This document shows positions 8,883-17,086 of a DNA stretch of 64,000 nucleotides, one piece after another. The position numbers and the translations under genes were made by a program. Each line of letters starts with the position of its first letter. The stretch's first letter is position 1. The notes below the pieces were generated by a model that was not told the DNA's origin, ran no database searches, and saw only the letters and a list, made by a program, of their open reading frames with translations. This stretch comes from Balneolaceae bacterium UBA7797 (lineage in GTDB: Bacteria; Bacteroidota; Rhodothermia; Balneolales; Balneolaceae). The stretch covers positions 62,001 through 126,000 of the forward strand of contig DLCN01000015.1 in the NCBI GenBank assembly GCA_002480645.1, given 5' to 3'.

Positions 8883-9503
8883 TTAGTGTTTAAATTTTCG
8901 TTCTCCTGCTTCTATAGGGATATCCAGCCAATTCGCTTTTGGTACGATCGGGCAGGAATAATTGTAATTGTAGGCACAGTAGGGATTGTAGGCTCTGTTA
9001 AAGTCCACCACGATGGTATCTCCGCCGGTGTACCACAATTCCAGATAACGGCCACCGCCGTAGGTGATCTTGCCATTGGTCGCATCTTTGAAAGGAAGGA
9101 ACAGATAGTTTTTCCATTCTTCATCCTCCCGCAGGGAATGACTCTGATACACCGGAAGTTTGATCTCCTGACCGTTTAAGGTAAAGTGAACTTCTCCATA
9201 TTTCTCATAGATCGGCTGTTCTACCCGCTTTCGGGTCGTGGGCATTTCGAATGGTTCTTCGCCCGGGGTTCTTACAAAATCTGCCACGATATAATAGTCG
9301 GTATCGATTGGGAAGAAGTCGAGTCCTTCAAAATTTTCAAAGTCTTTTTTTCGAAGGGGAGATAGCTCAGGGTTCCAGAAATCGTTTTCCAGACTATCCT
9401 GATAATGCTGGATCTCGGCGATCAGAGCTTTGTTTATTTCCTGTGCGTTTGATGTTGAAAGTGCGAGAATTGAGAGCAGTAAAATGCTGAAATATTTGAG
9501 CAT
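8883..9503 (-). CDS. DUF1684 domain-containing secreted protein
   Basis: The 206-residue product starts with a clear Sec signal peptide ('MLKYFSILLLSILALSTSNA' then Gln). The mature part matches DUF1684: 'RKKDFENFEGLDFFPID' near residue 50, a central strand-rich region with 'GEVHFTLNGQEIKLPVY', the block 'YGGGRYLELWYTGGD', and the diagnostic end 'DFNRAYNPYCAYN' with 'CPIVPKANWLDIPIEAGE'. Two Cys residues in the last block are conserved in the family. The domain has no experimentally settled function that I know of. The signal peptide places it in the periplasm or as an outer-surface protein. It is followed by the aldo/keto reductase on the same strand. Confidence 0.88.
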   Translation of the reverse strand: MLKYFSILLLSILALSTSNAQEINKALIAEIQHYQDSLENDFWNPELSPLRKKDFENFEGLDFFPIDTDYYIVADFVRTPGEEPFEMPTTRKRVEQPIYEKYGEVHFTLNGQEIKLPVYQSHSLREDEEWKNYLFLPFKDATNGKITYGGGRYLELWYTGGDTIVVDFNRAYNPYCAYNYNYSCPIVPKANWLDIPIEAGERKFKH

Positions 9504-9620
9504 ATTTGTGATTATTACGGTAAGGTGTTTTCTCCAAAATATGTGAATATTTTACAGATATAAAAGCATTCTCTCATTATTGTTCAACCTCTCTCAAAAA
9601 CCATCAAAATTCCATAAAAA

Positions 9621-10940
9621 ATGCGCTGTCTTTTATTAAGATCTTTTCCATTTATCGTAATCATGTTGCTTGTACTTCAGGGAATTTCCTTTGCTCAATT
9701 ATCTGAAAAGGAGCAGAAGATCGTAAAGATCGTGGATCAACAGACCCCTGCTGCACTTACATTGTTGGAAAAAGTTGTGAATATGAATAGTGGCACTATG
9801 AATTTTGAAGGAGTACAGGCAGTAGGAGAGGTAATGATGCAGGCTTTTGATGAGGTCGGTTTTGAAACAGAGTGGATCCCGGGAGAGGAATTCAATCGGG
9901 CCGGTCATGTGGTGGCCCGTTATAAAGGGGAAAGAGCCGTTAAGAAACTATTACTCATTGGTCATTTGGACACAGTGTTTGAGCCGGACAGTCCGTTTCA
10001 GACCTATAACATGATGAATGACACGCTGGCCGGAGGACCCGGAATTGCCGATATGAAGGGCGGGAATATTATTATGCTGGAAGCAGTACGGGCGCTTAAA
10101 CAGACCGATGATCTGGAATTACTGGATGTAACCGTAGTGATGACCGGAGACGAGGAATTAAGCGGTCGGCCCCTATCACTTTCAAAAAAAGCGCTGATCG
10201 ATGCGGCTAAATATGCCGATGTTGCACTTGGGTTTGAGAACGGAGATGGAAAATGGCAAACAGCCAATGTAGCGCGTCGCGGATCTATTGGGTGGACATT
10301 GACGGTAACCGGTAAACCGGCACATTCATCACAGGTGTTCAGAGAAGATATCGGAGCCGGAGCCATTTATGAAGCGGCAAGAATACTCACCGATTTTTAC
10401 GAAGAATTAAGATCGGAGGAATTTCTGACCTTTAATCCCGGTAGAATTCTGGGCGGAACCCAAGTTGAAGACGATGCCTATACAAACACCGGTACTGCTT
10501 TTGGTAAATCAAATATTGTTGCGGAAAAGGCCATTGTTACCGGCGATATCAGAGGGATTTCAATAGAGCAGGTGGAACGGGTGAAACAAAAGATGGAAGA
10601 AATTGTGAGCCGTAATTATCCCCATACCTCTGCAACTATTGAGTTCAGTGAGGGATATCCTCCCATGGCTCCCACCGAGGGAAATAAAGAGCTCTTAGTC
10701 CTGTACAGCGAGGTTTCTGAAGATCTGGGATTTGGAAAGGTAGAGGCTGTTAATCCATTGAGAGCCGGTGCAGCCGATGTATCGTTTACTGCCGAATATG
10801 TGGAAATGGCATTGGACGGATTGGGTATGAGTGGAACCGAAGGTCATACCATCCGTGAAAAGGGATATCTGAATTCGTTACCGCTACAGATTAAACGGGC
10901 AGCGATCCTGATGCTGAGATTGGCTAACCCTGAGCAGTAA
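9621..10940 (+). CDS. M20 family metallopeptidase (glutamate carboxypeptidase-like), secreted
   Basis: The protein (439 residues) has an N-terminal signal peptide ending near 'LQGISFAQ'. The M20 zinc sites are easy to see: 'LIGHLDTVFE' (His ligand and catalytic-side Asp), 'GPGIADMKGG' (bridging Asp), 'TGDEELSG' (Glu pair, general base and ligand), and a final 'GTEGHTIREKG' with the last His ligand. A dimerisation lid domain lies between, with 'PAHSSQVF' as the usual His. Architecture and length fit the CPG2-like subgroup, which removes C-terminal Glu from peptides or folates; the exact substrate is not known. The gene is a single unit whose 3' end overlaps the convergent membrane-protein gene by 17 bp. 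Confidence 0.92.
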   Translation: MRCLLLRSFPFIVIMLLVLQGISFAQLSEKEQKIVKIVDQQTPAALTLLEKVVNMNSGTMNFEGVQAVGEVMMQAFDEVGFETEWIPGEEFNRAGHVVARYKGERAVKKLLLIGHLDTVFEPDSPFQTYNMMNDTLAGGPGIADMKGGNIIMLEAVRALKQTDDLELLDVTVVMTGDEELSGRPLSLSKKALIDAAKYADVALGFENGDGKWQTANVARRGSIGWTLTVTGKPAHSSQVFREDIGAGAIYEAARILTDFYEELRSEEFLTFNPGRILGGTQVEDDAYTNTGTAFGKSNIVAEKAIVTGDIRGISIEQVERVKQKMEEIVSRNYPHTSATIEFSEGYPPMAPTEGNKELLVLYSEVSEDLGFGKVEAVNPLRAGAADVSFTAEYVEMALDGLGMSGTEGHTIREKGYLNSLPLQIKRAAILMLRLANPEQ

Positions 10941-11331
10941 ATTCCTTAAAAGTTTCTCTGATCAGCTTAGTTTCTTTCCATTCGAGTTCTTTGAATGAGA
11001 TCTCAAAGTGATCGGAGGCTGTGCTGATCTGAATCCCCCGCCAGTCGGCCTCAAAAGTAAGGATCCCGGAAAGGAGAACCGATCTCTGATCATCCATTCC
11101 CGGTATTTTCCATTCCAGCCGATCGTCCACTTTACGGATAAAATATTTGTTGTAGCTCTTCAGGTAGATGTACTGACTCACGCTCAGAATACTCAGCACC
11201 GCCTGAATACCTGCCTGAATGAATTCGGCATGCAGATAGGAATAAATGGTAAAGGCTACGGAAAAAATGCCATACAGGAGCACCAACCAGATCAGAAAAG
11301 CGGGTTTTGCTAATACATGTACTTGTTTCAT
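10924..11331 (-). CDS. Hypothetical membrane protein, 135 aa
   Basis: Two hydrophobic helices occupy roughly residues 10-30 and 38-58, followed by a cytoplasmic-looking beta-rich tail ('DDRLEWKIPGMDDQRSVLL' and 'DHFEISFKELEWKETKLI'). The layout, two helices followed by a small strand-rich domain, is seen in many uncharacterised bacterial PH-like or YcxB-like membrane proteins, but no diagnostic motif is present, so I do not assign a family. The 3' end overlaps the secreted M20 peptidase gene by 17 bp in convergent orientation. Confidence 0.6.
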   Translation of the reverse strand: MKQVHVLAKPAFLIWLVLLYGIFSVAFTIYSYLHAEFIQAGIQAVLSILSVSQYIYLKSYNKYFIRKVDDRLEWKIPGMDDQRSVLLSGILTFEADWRGIQISTASDHFEISFKELEWKETKLIRETFKEFTAQG

Positions 11332-11383
11332 AGCTAGAGGATTTATTCAACTCTATGAAAAAAATAAATTTCAGCAAAAAATG

Positions 11384-12232
11384 CTAATCAACGATAGAGG
11401 GACAAATGAAATCAGGAATGATACCGGAGGAATTGATATTCAGGTCTACGGTTGCTTCCCGTGTATTTCCTGACAGAACGAGGGTGGTCTTAACCCCGAA
11501 TTTATTACCACCGAGAATATCAGTTTCCAGAGTATCGCCCACCATCAGAATGTCCTGCTTATCCACAAAACCCAATTCATCGATCAACCCTTCGTAGGCA
11601 TACATGAACATCTGAGAATCCGGTTTCCCAAAATGGATGAACTTTTTATGCAACATACTTTCAACCAGTTTGGCAATACCACCGGTTGCAACGGCCACAT
11701 CATGCTTTGAGACGGGATAGTATTTATCTGAATTGGCCAGAATTACCGGCATGGTTTTCTTTCGCAACAGATTCACTGTTTTATTGATGTCGGTATTCCA
11801 GTCAAAGCCTTCATCATCCAGAAATACAAAAGCAGAAATATCTTCGATATCCTCCAGATCCACATCACAAACTGCAATATGCTCTAAACCGGATTGTAAA
11901 ATATACTCAGCTGAATTTTCAGTGCCTAAGTACGCAATTTTTCCGGAGCGGATCTTTTGTTCCAGGAATTGCTTGGCCATCATGCCGGATGTTATGATCT
12001 CATGCAGATCGATATTGTCCAGTCCCAGCCGGGCCAGGCTTTCCTGTTGTTGTTGCTGACTTCTGGAGGCATCGTTGGTGAGCAGTCGAAAGGTTTTTCC
12101 TTCTTTCTTGATCCAGTCGATGGTGCTCTTAACCCCATCGATCAAACCTTTATGATTCTTTACTACACCGTAGGAATCGAGCATGATCACACGGAAGTCT
12201 TTGGCAATATCGTAGAATGAGGGGTAGCTCAT
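11384..12232 (-). CDS. HAD superfamily, subfamily IIA protein (NagD/TIGR01459-like)
   Basis: The 282-residue protein has the HAD-IIA layout. Motif I is 'IMLDSYGVVKNHKG' with the nucleophile Asp at residue 18, then 'RLLTNDASRS' (motif II Thr/Asn), a large C2 cap, and the C-terminal 'LMVGDTLETDILGGNKFGV' (motif IV acidic residues). The usual second Asp of motif I (D+2), which acts as acid/base in phosphatases, is a Tyr here (residue 20). The TIGR01459-like subgroup typically has an aromatic residue at this spot, so this may be a family feature rather than damage. The start overlaps the stop of the kinase-like gene by 4 bp (ATGA), so translation is coupled. It is the last gene of the ligase/kinase/HAD operon. 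Confidence 0.85.
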   Translation of the reverse strand: MSYPSFYDIAKDFRVIMLDSYGVVKNHKGLIDGVKSTIDWIKKEGKTFRLLTNDASRSQQQQQESLARLGLDNIDLHEIITSGMMAKQFLEQKIRSGKIAYLGTENSAEYILQSGLEHIAVCDVDLEDIEDISAFVFLDDEGFDWNTDINKTVNLLRKKTMPVILANSDKYYPVSKHDVAVATGGIAKLVESMLHKKFIHFGKPDSQMFMYAYEGLIDELGFVDKQDILMVGDTLETDILGGNKFGVKTTLVLSGNTREATVDLNINSSGIIPDFICPSIVD

Positions 12233-13272
12233 AAGTTGAGGGCTTCGAGGAGTGGTTTGGGGTTAAAGTCGGTATCAACCGAAGGTAAATGCAGTTCGAA
12301 AGTATCTTTCTGAAGCTTGGTCGCAAAGATCTCGTGAAAGAAATAACGTCCGTATTTTACCACGTAGGTGAGTAAGAAAAAGCGATACGTTTCGCGTAAT
12401 AAAAGGATCTCCTGCTCGGTGAGCGGAAATACTTCGTGATAGGATTTCAGAAAAAGGAGGAAGCGATCGTGCATAAGTACATCGATGTTATACGTGAAGA
12501 TGGTGCGGTCGCCGGCATCAGAAACCACACGGCTGAAGAAATAGAAATCCATGATGCGGGAACTCATTCTGAACCAATCATAATCCCATCTCGAAAACAG
12601 GCGAAACGAATTGGTAACGGAGAAATTCCCGATGTTCCAGTCCACAAATACCGGTATGGCCTGTAAACTGTCTGCATCCAGCGCTTTGTAATTATCTTTG
12701 AACTCCCGGCATTGCTGATAGATCATGTCCATGTACAATCCATATTCGAACTTGCCATCGCTGGTGTCCAGCGTCTCGAGTAAGCCGTCTATATCCACAT
12801 TCATGGTTTTGGCGGATGGAGGTAAAGTATGGCGAACCGTATCGCAGGCTTTATGGAAACGAGCGATCTCGCGTCCCAGTTTTACGATCTGATCCTCATT
12901 TAACCGGCGCGGTAATTTATTTCTGATCTTAATGGGGCGATAGAACACCACCCAGGCATCGATCACATCATCTTTATACCGATGAACAAACAATTGATTC
13001 CCTTTCATTAACGATCGTGCCAGAAAATTCTCGTACGGATCGGGAAGGTTATTAGACAACGAGTTGATGATGGTATGATCTTCCACAAAGTGTTCGTATT
13101 TGCCAAAATAGGAGAGTTTGGCCACAATGAAATTGTGATCCTTCAATGTGATGCGATACACGTGGTTAGTTGACACCTTTGCACTGATGTCTTCGATGCG
13201 GACGATCTCGCGGCTGGGATCATATTCTTCCCAGGCTTGCCGCACTATTTCGTTAAAATCAATAAATGACAT
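12229..13272 (-). CDS. APH-fold phosphotransferase (aminoglycoside/choline kinase-like)
   Basis: The 347-residue product has a kinase-like fold of the APH/choline kinase superfamily. The catalytic loop appears as 'VFVDWNIGNF': the Asp and the Asn five residues later are kept, although the His that usually precedes the Asp is a Phe. The metal-binding segment follows as 'RWDYDWFRMSSRIMDFYFFS', with Asp residues where the DxD/DFE equivalent is expected. The N-terminal lobe has 'HNFIVAKLSYFGK' with a plausible ATP-anchoring Lys. Such kinases phosphorylate small molecules such as choline, homoserine, methylthioribose or sugars; the substrate here is unknown. I prefer the ATG at 13272 to an in-frame GTG at 13278. 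The gene starts 9 bp after the ligase gene and overlaps the HAD gene by 4 bp. Confidence 0.78.
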   Translation of the reverse strand: MSFIDFNEIVRQAWEEYDPSREIVRIEDISAKVSTNHVYRITLKDHNFIVAKLSYFGKYEHFVEDHTIINSLSNNLPDPYENFLARSLMKGNQLFVHRYKDDVIDAWVVFYRPIKIRNKLPRRLNEDQIVKLGREIARFHKACDTVRHTLPPSAKTMNVDIDGLLETLDTSDGKFEYGLYMDMIYQQCREFKDNYKALDADSLQAIPVFVDWNIGNFSVTNSFRLFSRWDYDWFRMSSRIMDFYFFSRVVSDAGDRTIFTYNIDVLMHDRFLLFLKSYHEVFPLTEQEILLLRETYRFFLLTYVVKYGRYFFHEIFATKLQKDTFELHLPSVDTDFNPKPLLEALNL

Positions 13273-13281
13273 ATACACGGG

Positions 13282-14634
13282 TTAGATGATCTCGAAATAA
13301 CGTTTTAATTCTTGTTTCATGTCTGAGGAGTCGAGTTGAGTAAGTTCCCATTCCCGGGTTTTGATAAAATGATCAGCAAAGGTAGCACCAAATAATTCCG
13401 CGGCCAATCTATGTTCTTTCATTGCCTTGGTTGCAGAGCTCAGATCTTTGGGTAATTGTTCTAGGCTTGAATCCGCGTATGCATTTCCTTTTGTTGGAGG
13501 TTGTTCAAGCGCGAGCTCATTTTTGATACCGTACAAACCGGCAGCCAGCGAAGCAGCCATACTCAGATAGGGGTTGGCATCAGCACCGGGTACACGATTT
13601 TCAATTCTGGTTGACCCGGCATTTTGATTGATGAACCGGAAAGCGGTTGTTCGGTTTTCAATGCCCCAGCTTTTTGTAGTGGCCGCCCATGAGCCCTCAA
13701 CGTACCGTTTGTAGCTGTTCGTAGTGGGAGCAAACATCGGTAAAAGGTAAGGGAGAGCATATAACTGGCCGGCCAGATAGTGCTGTGCCAGAGAGCTCAT
13801 ACCAAATTCTTTGGACGCATCTGTGAAAAGGTTGTTACCTTCCTGATCCCACAGACTTTGATGGATATGGCCACTGCATCCGGGAAATTCCAGGCTCCAT
13901 TTTGCCATAAACGTGGCTGTGATCTCATGCCGGGAGGCGATCTCTTTTACAGAGGTCTTAAACAAAGCGGCATTATCTGCAGCATCCAGAATATCAGAAT
14001 AGGTGATGGCGGCCTCATATACACCGCTTCCGGTCTCGGTGTGTATTCCCTCGAGATGTATTCCGAAATCGTAGAGTTGATCGACCAGATCATCAATATA
14101 ATCCTGATTCTGAGAGGTCCGGAGCACGGAATACCCAAACATACCGGGAGTAAGCGGGGTCAGATCGCTGAAGTCTTTCTGTTGTAACGATGCCGGAGTT
14201 TCAAGAAAATTGAACCATTCGAACTCGGCCGAAAATTTTGGATGGAATCCCATTTGTTCCACTTCTTTGATCACCTTTTTGAGGATCGATCTTGGGCAAA
14301 CTTCAGCCATGGTTGGTGAATCTGAGAAATCACCCAAAAAGAAAGGGCGCCCGTCATTCCACGGAATCTTACGAAAGCTGTTGGGATCGATGGTAGAGAA
14401 TGCATCCGGATAACCGGTGTGCCAGCCACTTACAAGGGTATTATCATAGCATGCGTCGTTTACATCCCAGCCAAAGATCACATTACAAAACCCAATATGA
14501 TTCTCAATAGCTTTCAGGAATTTTTGGGTACTGATCAGCTTTCCCCGTAACACCCCGTCGATATCAAACACCCCAAAACGGATAAATCGAACATCTAACT
14601 CTTTGATCAACTGAATGATTTCTTCTCTGGTCAT
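13282..14634 (-). CDS. Glutamine synthetase-family ligase (glutamate-amine ligase, PuuA/GlnA-like)
   Basis: At 450 residues this is the size of a type I glutamine synthetase, but it belongs to the divergent gamma-glutamylation group. The N-terminal beta-grasp domain opens with 'RFIRFGVFDIDGVLRGK'. Catalytic-domain landmarks are 'FSAEFEWFNF' (metal-binding Glu), 'GIHTETGSGVYEAAI' (two metal Glu), 'GCSGHIHQSLWD' (His loop), 'NSYKRYVEGSWAATTKSWG', and the end block 'GADANPYLSMAASLAAGL'. Enzymes of this group ligate glutamate to amines such as putrescine or ethanolamine, or act on unusual substrates, with ATP. The amine partner cannot be read. It is the first gene of a three-gene operon with an APH-like kinase and a HAD protein, so the three probably act on one metabolite. 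Confidence 0.88.
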   Translation of the reverse strand: MTREEIIQLIKELDVRFIRFGVFDIDGVLRGKLISTQKFLKAIENHIGFCNVIFGWDVNDACYDNTLVSGWHTGYPDAFSTIDPNSFRKIPWNDGRPFFLGDFSDSPTMAEVCPRSILKKVIKEVEQMGFHPKFSAEFEWFNFLETPASLQQKDFSDLTPLTPGMFGYSVLRTSQNQDYIDDLVDQLYDFGIHLEGIHTETGSGVYEAAITYSDILDAADNAALFKTSVKEIASRHEITATFMAKWSLEFPGCSGHIHQSLWDQEGNNLFTDASKEFGMSSLAQHYLAGQLYALPYLLPMFAPTTNSYKRYVEGSWAATTKSWGIENRTTAFRFINQNAGSTRIENRVPGADANPYLSMAASLAAGLYGIKNELALEQPPTKGNAYADSSLEQLPKDLSSATKAMKEHRLAAELFGATFADHFIKTREWELTQLDSSDMKQELKRYFEII

Positions 14635-14690
14635 AGGAAGCGTGCTTTTTTGCGGAATATAGAAAAGAGCGGAAGGAAGTGCAGAGTCAA

Positions 14691-15065
14691 TTATTCTTCA
14701 GAAGTGGATTGAGACTCCGAACGAACCCAGCCCAATTGCTCAGCCTGACCCAATTGTTCTTCGTAGATAAGGGCCAGATATACCGTGCCGGTCGGGCAGG
14801 AACATGCTCTACAAACGGCAAAGGCTGAACGGGTATCACTTGAGAAAACCCGGATATTATTAGCCTTCAGTTGCTGAACGGCTTCTTCTTCACTGTGGAA
14901 GGTGAGTGGAATACATTGATGGGGAGCCGAGGCCTGTTCGATCCAAATGGTAGTACCGCCGCTTTGCTCATTCAGAAAAACATCCTGACAGGCCAACGAA
15001 AGAAGTACTCCGCCTGAAAAAAGGATCAAAACAATGGAGATGATTTGTACAGATGTTCGTTTCAT
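14691..15065 (-). CDS. Cysteine-rich putative lipoprotein, 124 aa
   Basis: The product begins with a positively charged residue pair, a hydrophobic core and 'GGVLLSLAC' at about residues 18-26, a good lipobox, so it should be a lipid-anchored periplasmic or surface protein. The mature part contains 'HQCIPL' and a striking 'CRACSCPTGTVYLALI' cluster near residues 90-105, which could bind a metal or form disulfides. The C-terminus is acidic and Ser/Glu rich. I do not recognise the family. It lies 56 bp upstream of the glutamate-amine ligase gene on the same strand and could be the promoter-proximal gene of that operon, though the gap is larger than between the other members. Confidence 0.68.
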   Translation of the reverse strand: MKRTSVQIISIVLILFSGGVLLSLACQDVFLNEQSGGTTIWIEQASAPHQCIPLTFHSEEEAVQQLKANNIRVFSSDTRSAFAVCRACSCPTGTVYLALIYEEQLGQAEQLGWVRSESQSTSEE

Positions 15066-15262
15066 GATAAGATAATCAACGATTTATTCAGCCTGGCACA
15101 AAGTAAGGATTTCAAACAGGTAACCGAAATGTATTCCAGTTGATCTGATCCTACCCATCCCGGTAACAGTTTCTTAACAGGTAAGTTACCAAATAGTAAC
15201 AGTTAAGCTAATCACTGGTAACACTGTATTCGCATCTTTGATTAAATCATCAAAAACAGGCT

Positions 15263-16078
15263 ATGAAAAGACCTCTCGATACCGTTGTTATTTCTGATGT
15301 ACACCTAGGAACTGTGGGATGCCATGCTGTGGAATTGGTTCAATATCTCAATTCGATAGAACCCAAACGCATTATCCTGAATGGTGACTTCATCGACATG
15401 TGGCAGTTTAAAAAATATTACTGGCCGGAAGCACACATGCATGTCATCAGAACGCTGATCACCATGATGACGAATGGAGTGGATATCTTTTATCTCACCG
15501 GTAACCATGACGAAACGCTGCGAAAGATCTCGAGTTTACAACTCGGTCCACTGTTTATACGTGATAAGCTGGTATTAGAATTAAATGGGGAAAAGGTCTG
15601 GTTCTTTCATGGGGATATTTTTGATGTGACCATGAAATACTCTAAATGGCTGGCAAAACTAGGCGGCCACGGCTACGAGATGCTGATATTGCTGAACCGC
15701 TGGGTGAATAACATTTCTGTAAGAATGGGTTTTGGAAAATTATCACTGTCAAAGAAGATCAAAAACAGTGTAAAGACAGCGGTGAATTTTATTGATGATT
15801 TTGAGGTGACCGCCATGGAACTGGCCATTGATGAAGGCTACGACTATGTGGTGTGCGGACATATTCATCAGCCAAAGATCCGCGGCTATGAAAATGAAAA
15901 AGGTTCGGTGATCTATCTGAACTCCGGCGACTGGATCGAAAATCTAACCTGCCTTGAGTATGACGGATATGAATGGAATCTGTACAGATACGAGGATGAT
16001 GATGCCTTAAAAGGAAGTCCCCGCATCACCCAGCTGATGCAGGCACACACCAATAATGCCAAAGTGATGAACGGATGA
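15263..16078 (+). CDS. UDP-2,3-diacylglucosamine diphosphatase-like metallophosphoesterase (LpxH-like)
   Basis: The 271-residue protein shows all calcineurin-type metallophosphoesterase motifs in order: 'VISDVHLGTVGC' (DxH), 'LNGDFIDMWQF' (GDxxD), 'LTGNHDETLR' (GNHD), an intermediate 'WFFHGDIFD' with a His, and 'VVCGHIHQPKI' (GHxH). The spacing and the 'FxxxYW' region resemble LpxH-like enzymes and their relatives in Bacteroidota, which act on lipid-linked or nucleotide phosphates. Whether it makes lipid X is not certain, because related proteins have other roles. The stop overlaps the start of the following glycosyltransferase by 4 bp (ATGA), so the two are translationally coupled. Confidence 0.83.
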   Translation: MKRPLDTVVISDVHLGTVGCHAVELVQYLNSIEPKRIILNGDFIDMWQFKKYYWPEAHMHVIRTLITMMTNGVDIFYLTGNHDETLRKISSLQLGPLFIRDKLVLELNGEKVWFFHGDIFDVTMKYSKWLAKLGGHGYEMLILLNRWVNNISVRMGFGKLSLSKKIKNSVKTAVNFIDDFEVTAMELAIDEGYDYVVCGHIHQPKIRGYENEKGSVIYLNSGDWIENLTCLEYDGYEWNLYRYEDDDALKGSPRITQLMQAHTNNAKVMNG

Positions 16079-17082
16079 GGATCTTATACGGAGTGCAGGG
16101 AACGGGACACGGTCACATCAGCAGAGCACGGGTAGTATTACCAAAATTAAGAGAGGTAGCGGATGTTGATGTGCTCATAAGCGGATATAATTTTCATATG
16201 GATCTGGATGGCTCAGTTGCCTATAAAGCACGGGGCATTAGCTTAACATACGACAGCAAAGGAAGTGTAGATCTGTTTGAGACTGCGAAAAACCTAAATC
16301 CGGTTAAATTGATTCAGGATATTCAATCGGTTCCGGTTAGAGAGTATGATTTTGTAGTGAATGATTTTGAACCGGTTACGGCATGGGCAGCCCAGGCGGC
16401 AGGTAAACCATGTGTCGGGATCTCACATCAGGCTTCATTTTTGTCCGCTAATGTCCCCAGACCTAAGAGAAAATCATTAGTTGCTGAAGGGGTAATGAGA
16501 CATTTTGCTCCGATCACTGATGCGGTTGGGTCGCATTACAAACGGTATGATCACTTCATCGAACCTCCGATCATCCGCAAGCAGATAAAAGAGCTGAATC
16601 CTTATTCAGAAGGTCATGTAACCGTATATTTACCGGCCTTTGATCATGAGGTATTGGTAACTCATTTTGCTAAAGTGAACGATATCGAGTTTCATATATT
16701 TACCCCGGGAATTTCATCGGCATACCAAAAAGATAATGTGTGGGTGCGGCCGGTGGGTAAAGATACTTTTCTGGAAAGCTTTGAAAGTTGTGAGGGCATA
16801 ATCTCATCTACAGGATTTGAAACAACCTCGGAAGCGATGTATCTGGGTAAAAAACTACTCACTATCCCGATCAAAAATCAATATGAACAATTGAGTAATG
16901 CAGCGGCACTCGAAGAGTTTGGCGGAAGAATCGTTTATGATGTAGATAAAAATTTTCCGAAAACGATACGAGATTGGATAAAAAATGGCACCGTCTTATC
17001 GTTGCCGGAGATATCCGATGAGGACGATCTTACGTCAAAAATCATAACTGCCGGAATTGGGAAACAGGCAGCGGTTGCCTGA
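16075..17082 (+). CDS. MurG-like glycosyltransferase (MJ1255/TIGR00661-type)
   Basis: The 335-residue protein starts with 'MRILYGVQGTGHGHISRAR', the G-rich donor loop with 'GHGHISR' seen in GT-B fold enzymes of the MJ1255/VC2487 group, related to MurG and UgtP. The second Rossmann lobe has 'GIISSTGFETTSEAMYLG' and 'PIKNQYEQLSNAAALEEFGG', the normal UDP-sugar binding and C-terminal signature. It would transfer a sugar to a lipid or glycan acceptor at the cytoplasmic membrane face. The acceptor is unknown. It is coupled to an LpxH-like phosphoesterase by a 4-bp overlap, suggesting both work on one envelope lipid or glycan. The convergent DinB gene begins only 4 bp after its stop. Confidence 0.86.
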   Translation: MRILYGVQGTGHGHISRARVVLPKLREVADVDVLISGYNFHMDLDGSVAYKARGISLTYDSKGSVDLFETAKNLNPVKLIQDIQSVPVREYDFVVNDFEPVTAWAAQAAGKPCVGISHQASFLSANVPRPKRKSLVAEGVMRHFAPITDAVGSHYKRYDHFIEPPIIRKQIKELNPYSEGHVTVYLPAFDHEVLVTHFAKVNDIEFHIFTPGISSAYQKDNVWVRPVGKDTFLESFESCEGIISSTGFETTSEAMYLGKKLLTIPIKNQYEQLSNAAALEEFGGRIVYDVDKNFPKTIRDWIKNGTVLSLPEISDEDDLTSKIITAGIGKQAAVA

Positions 17083-17086
17083 TGGT

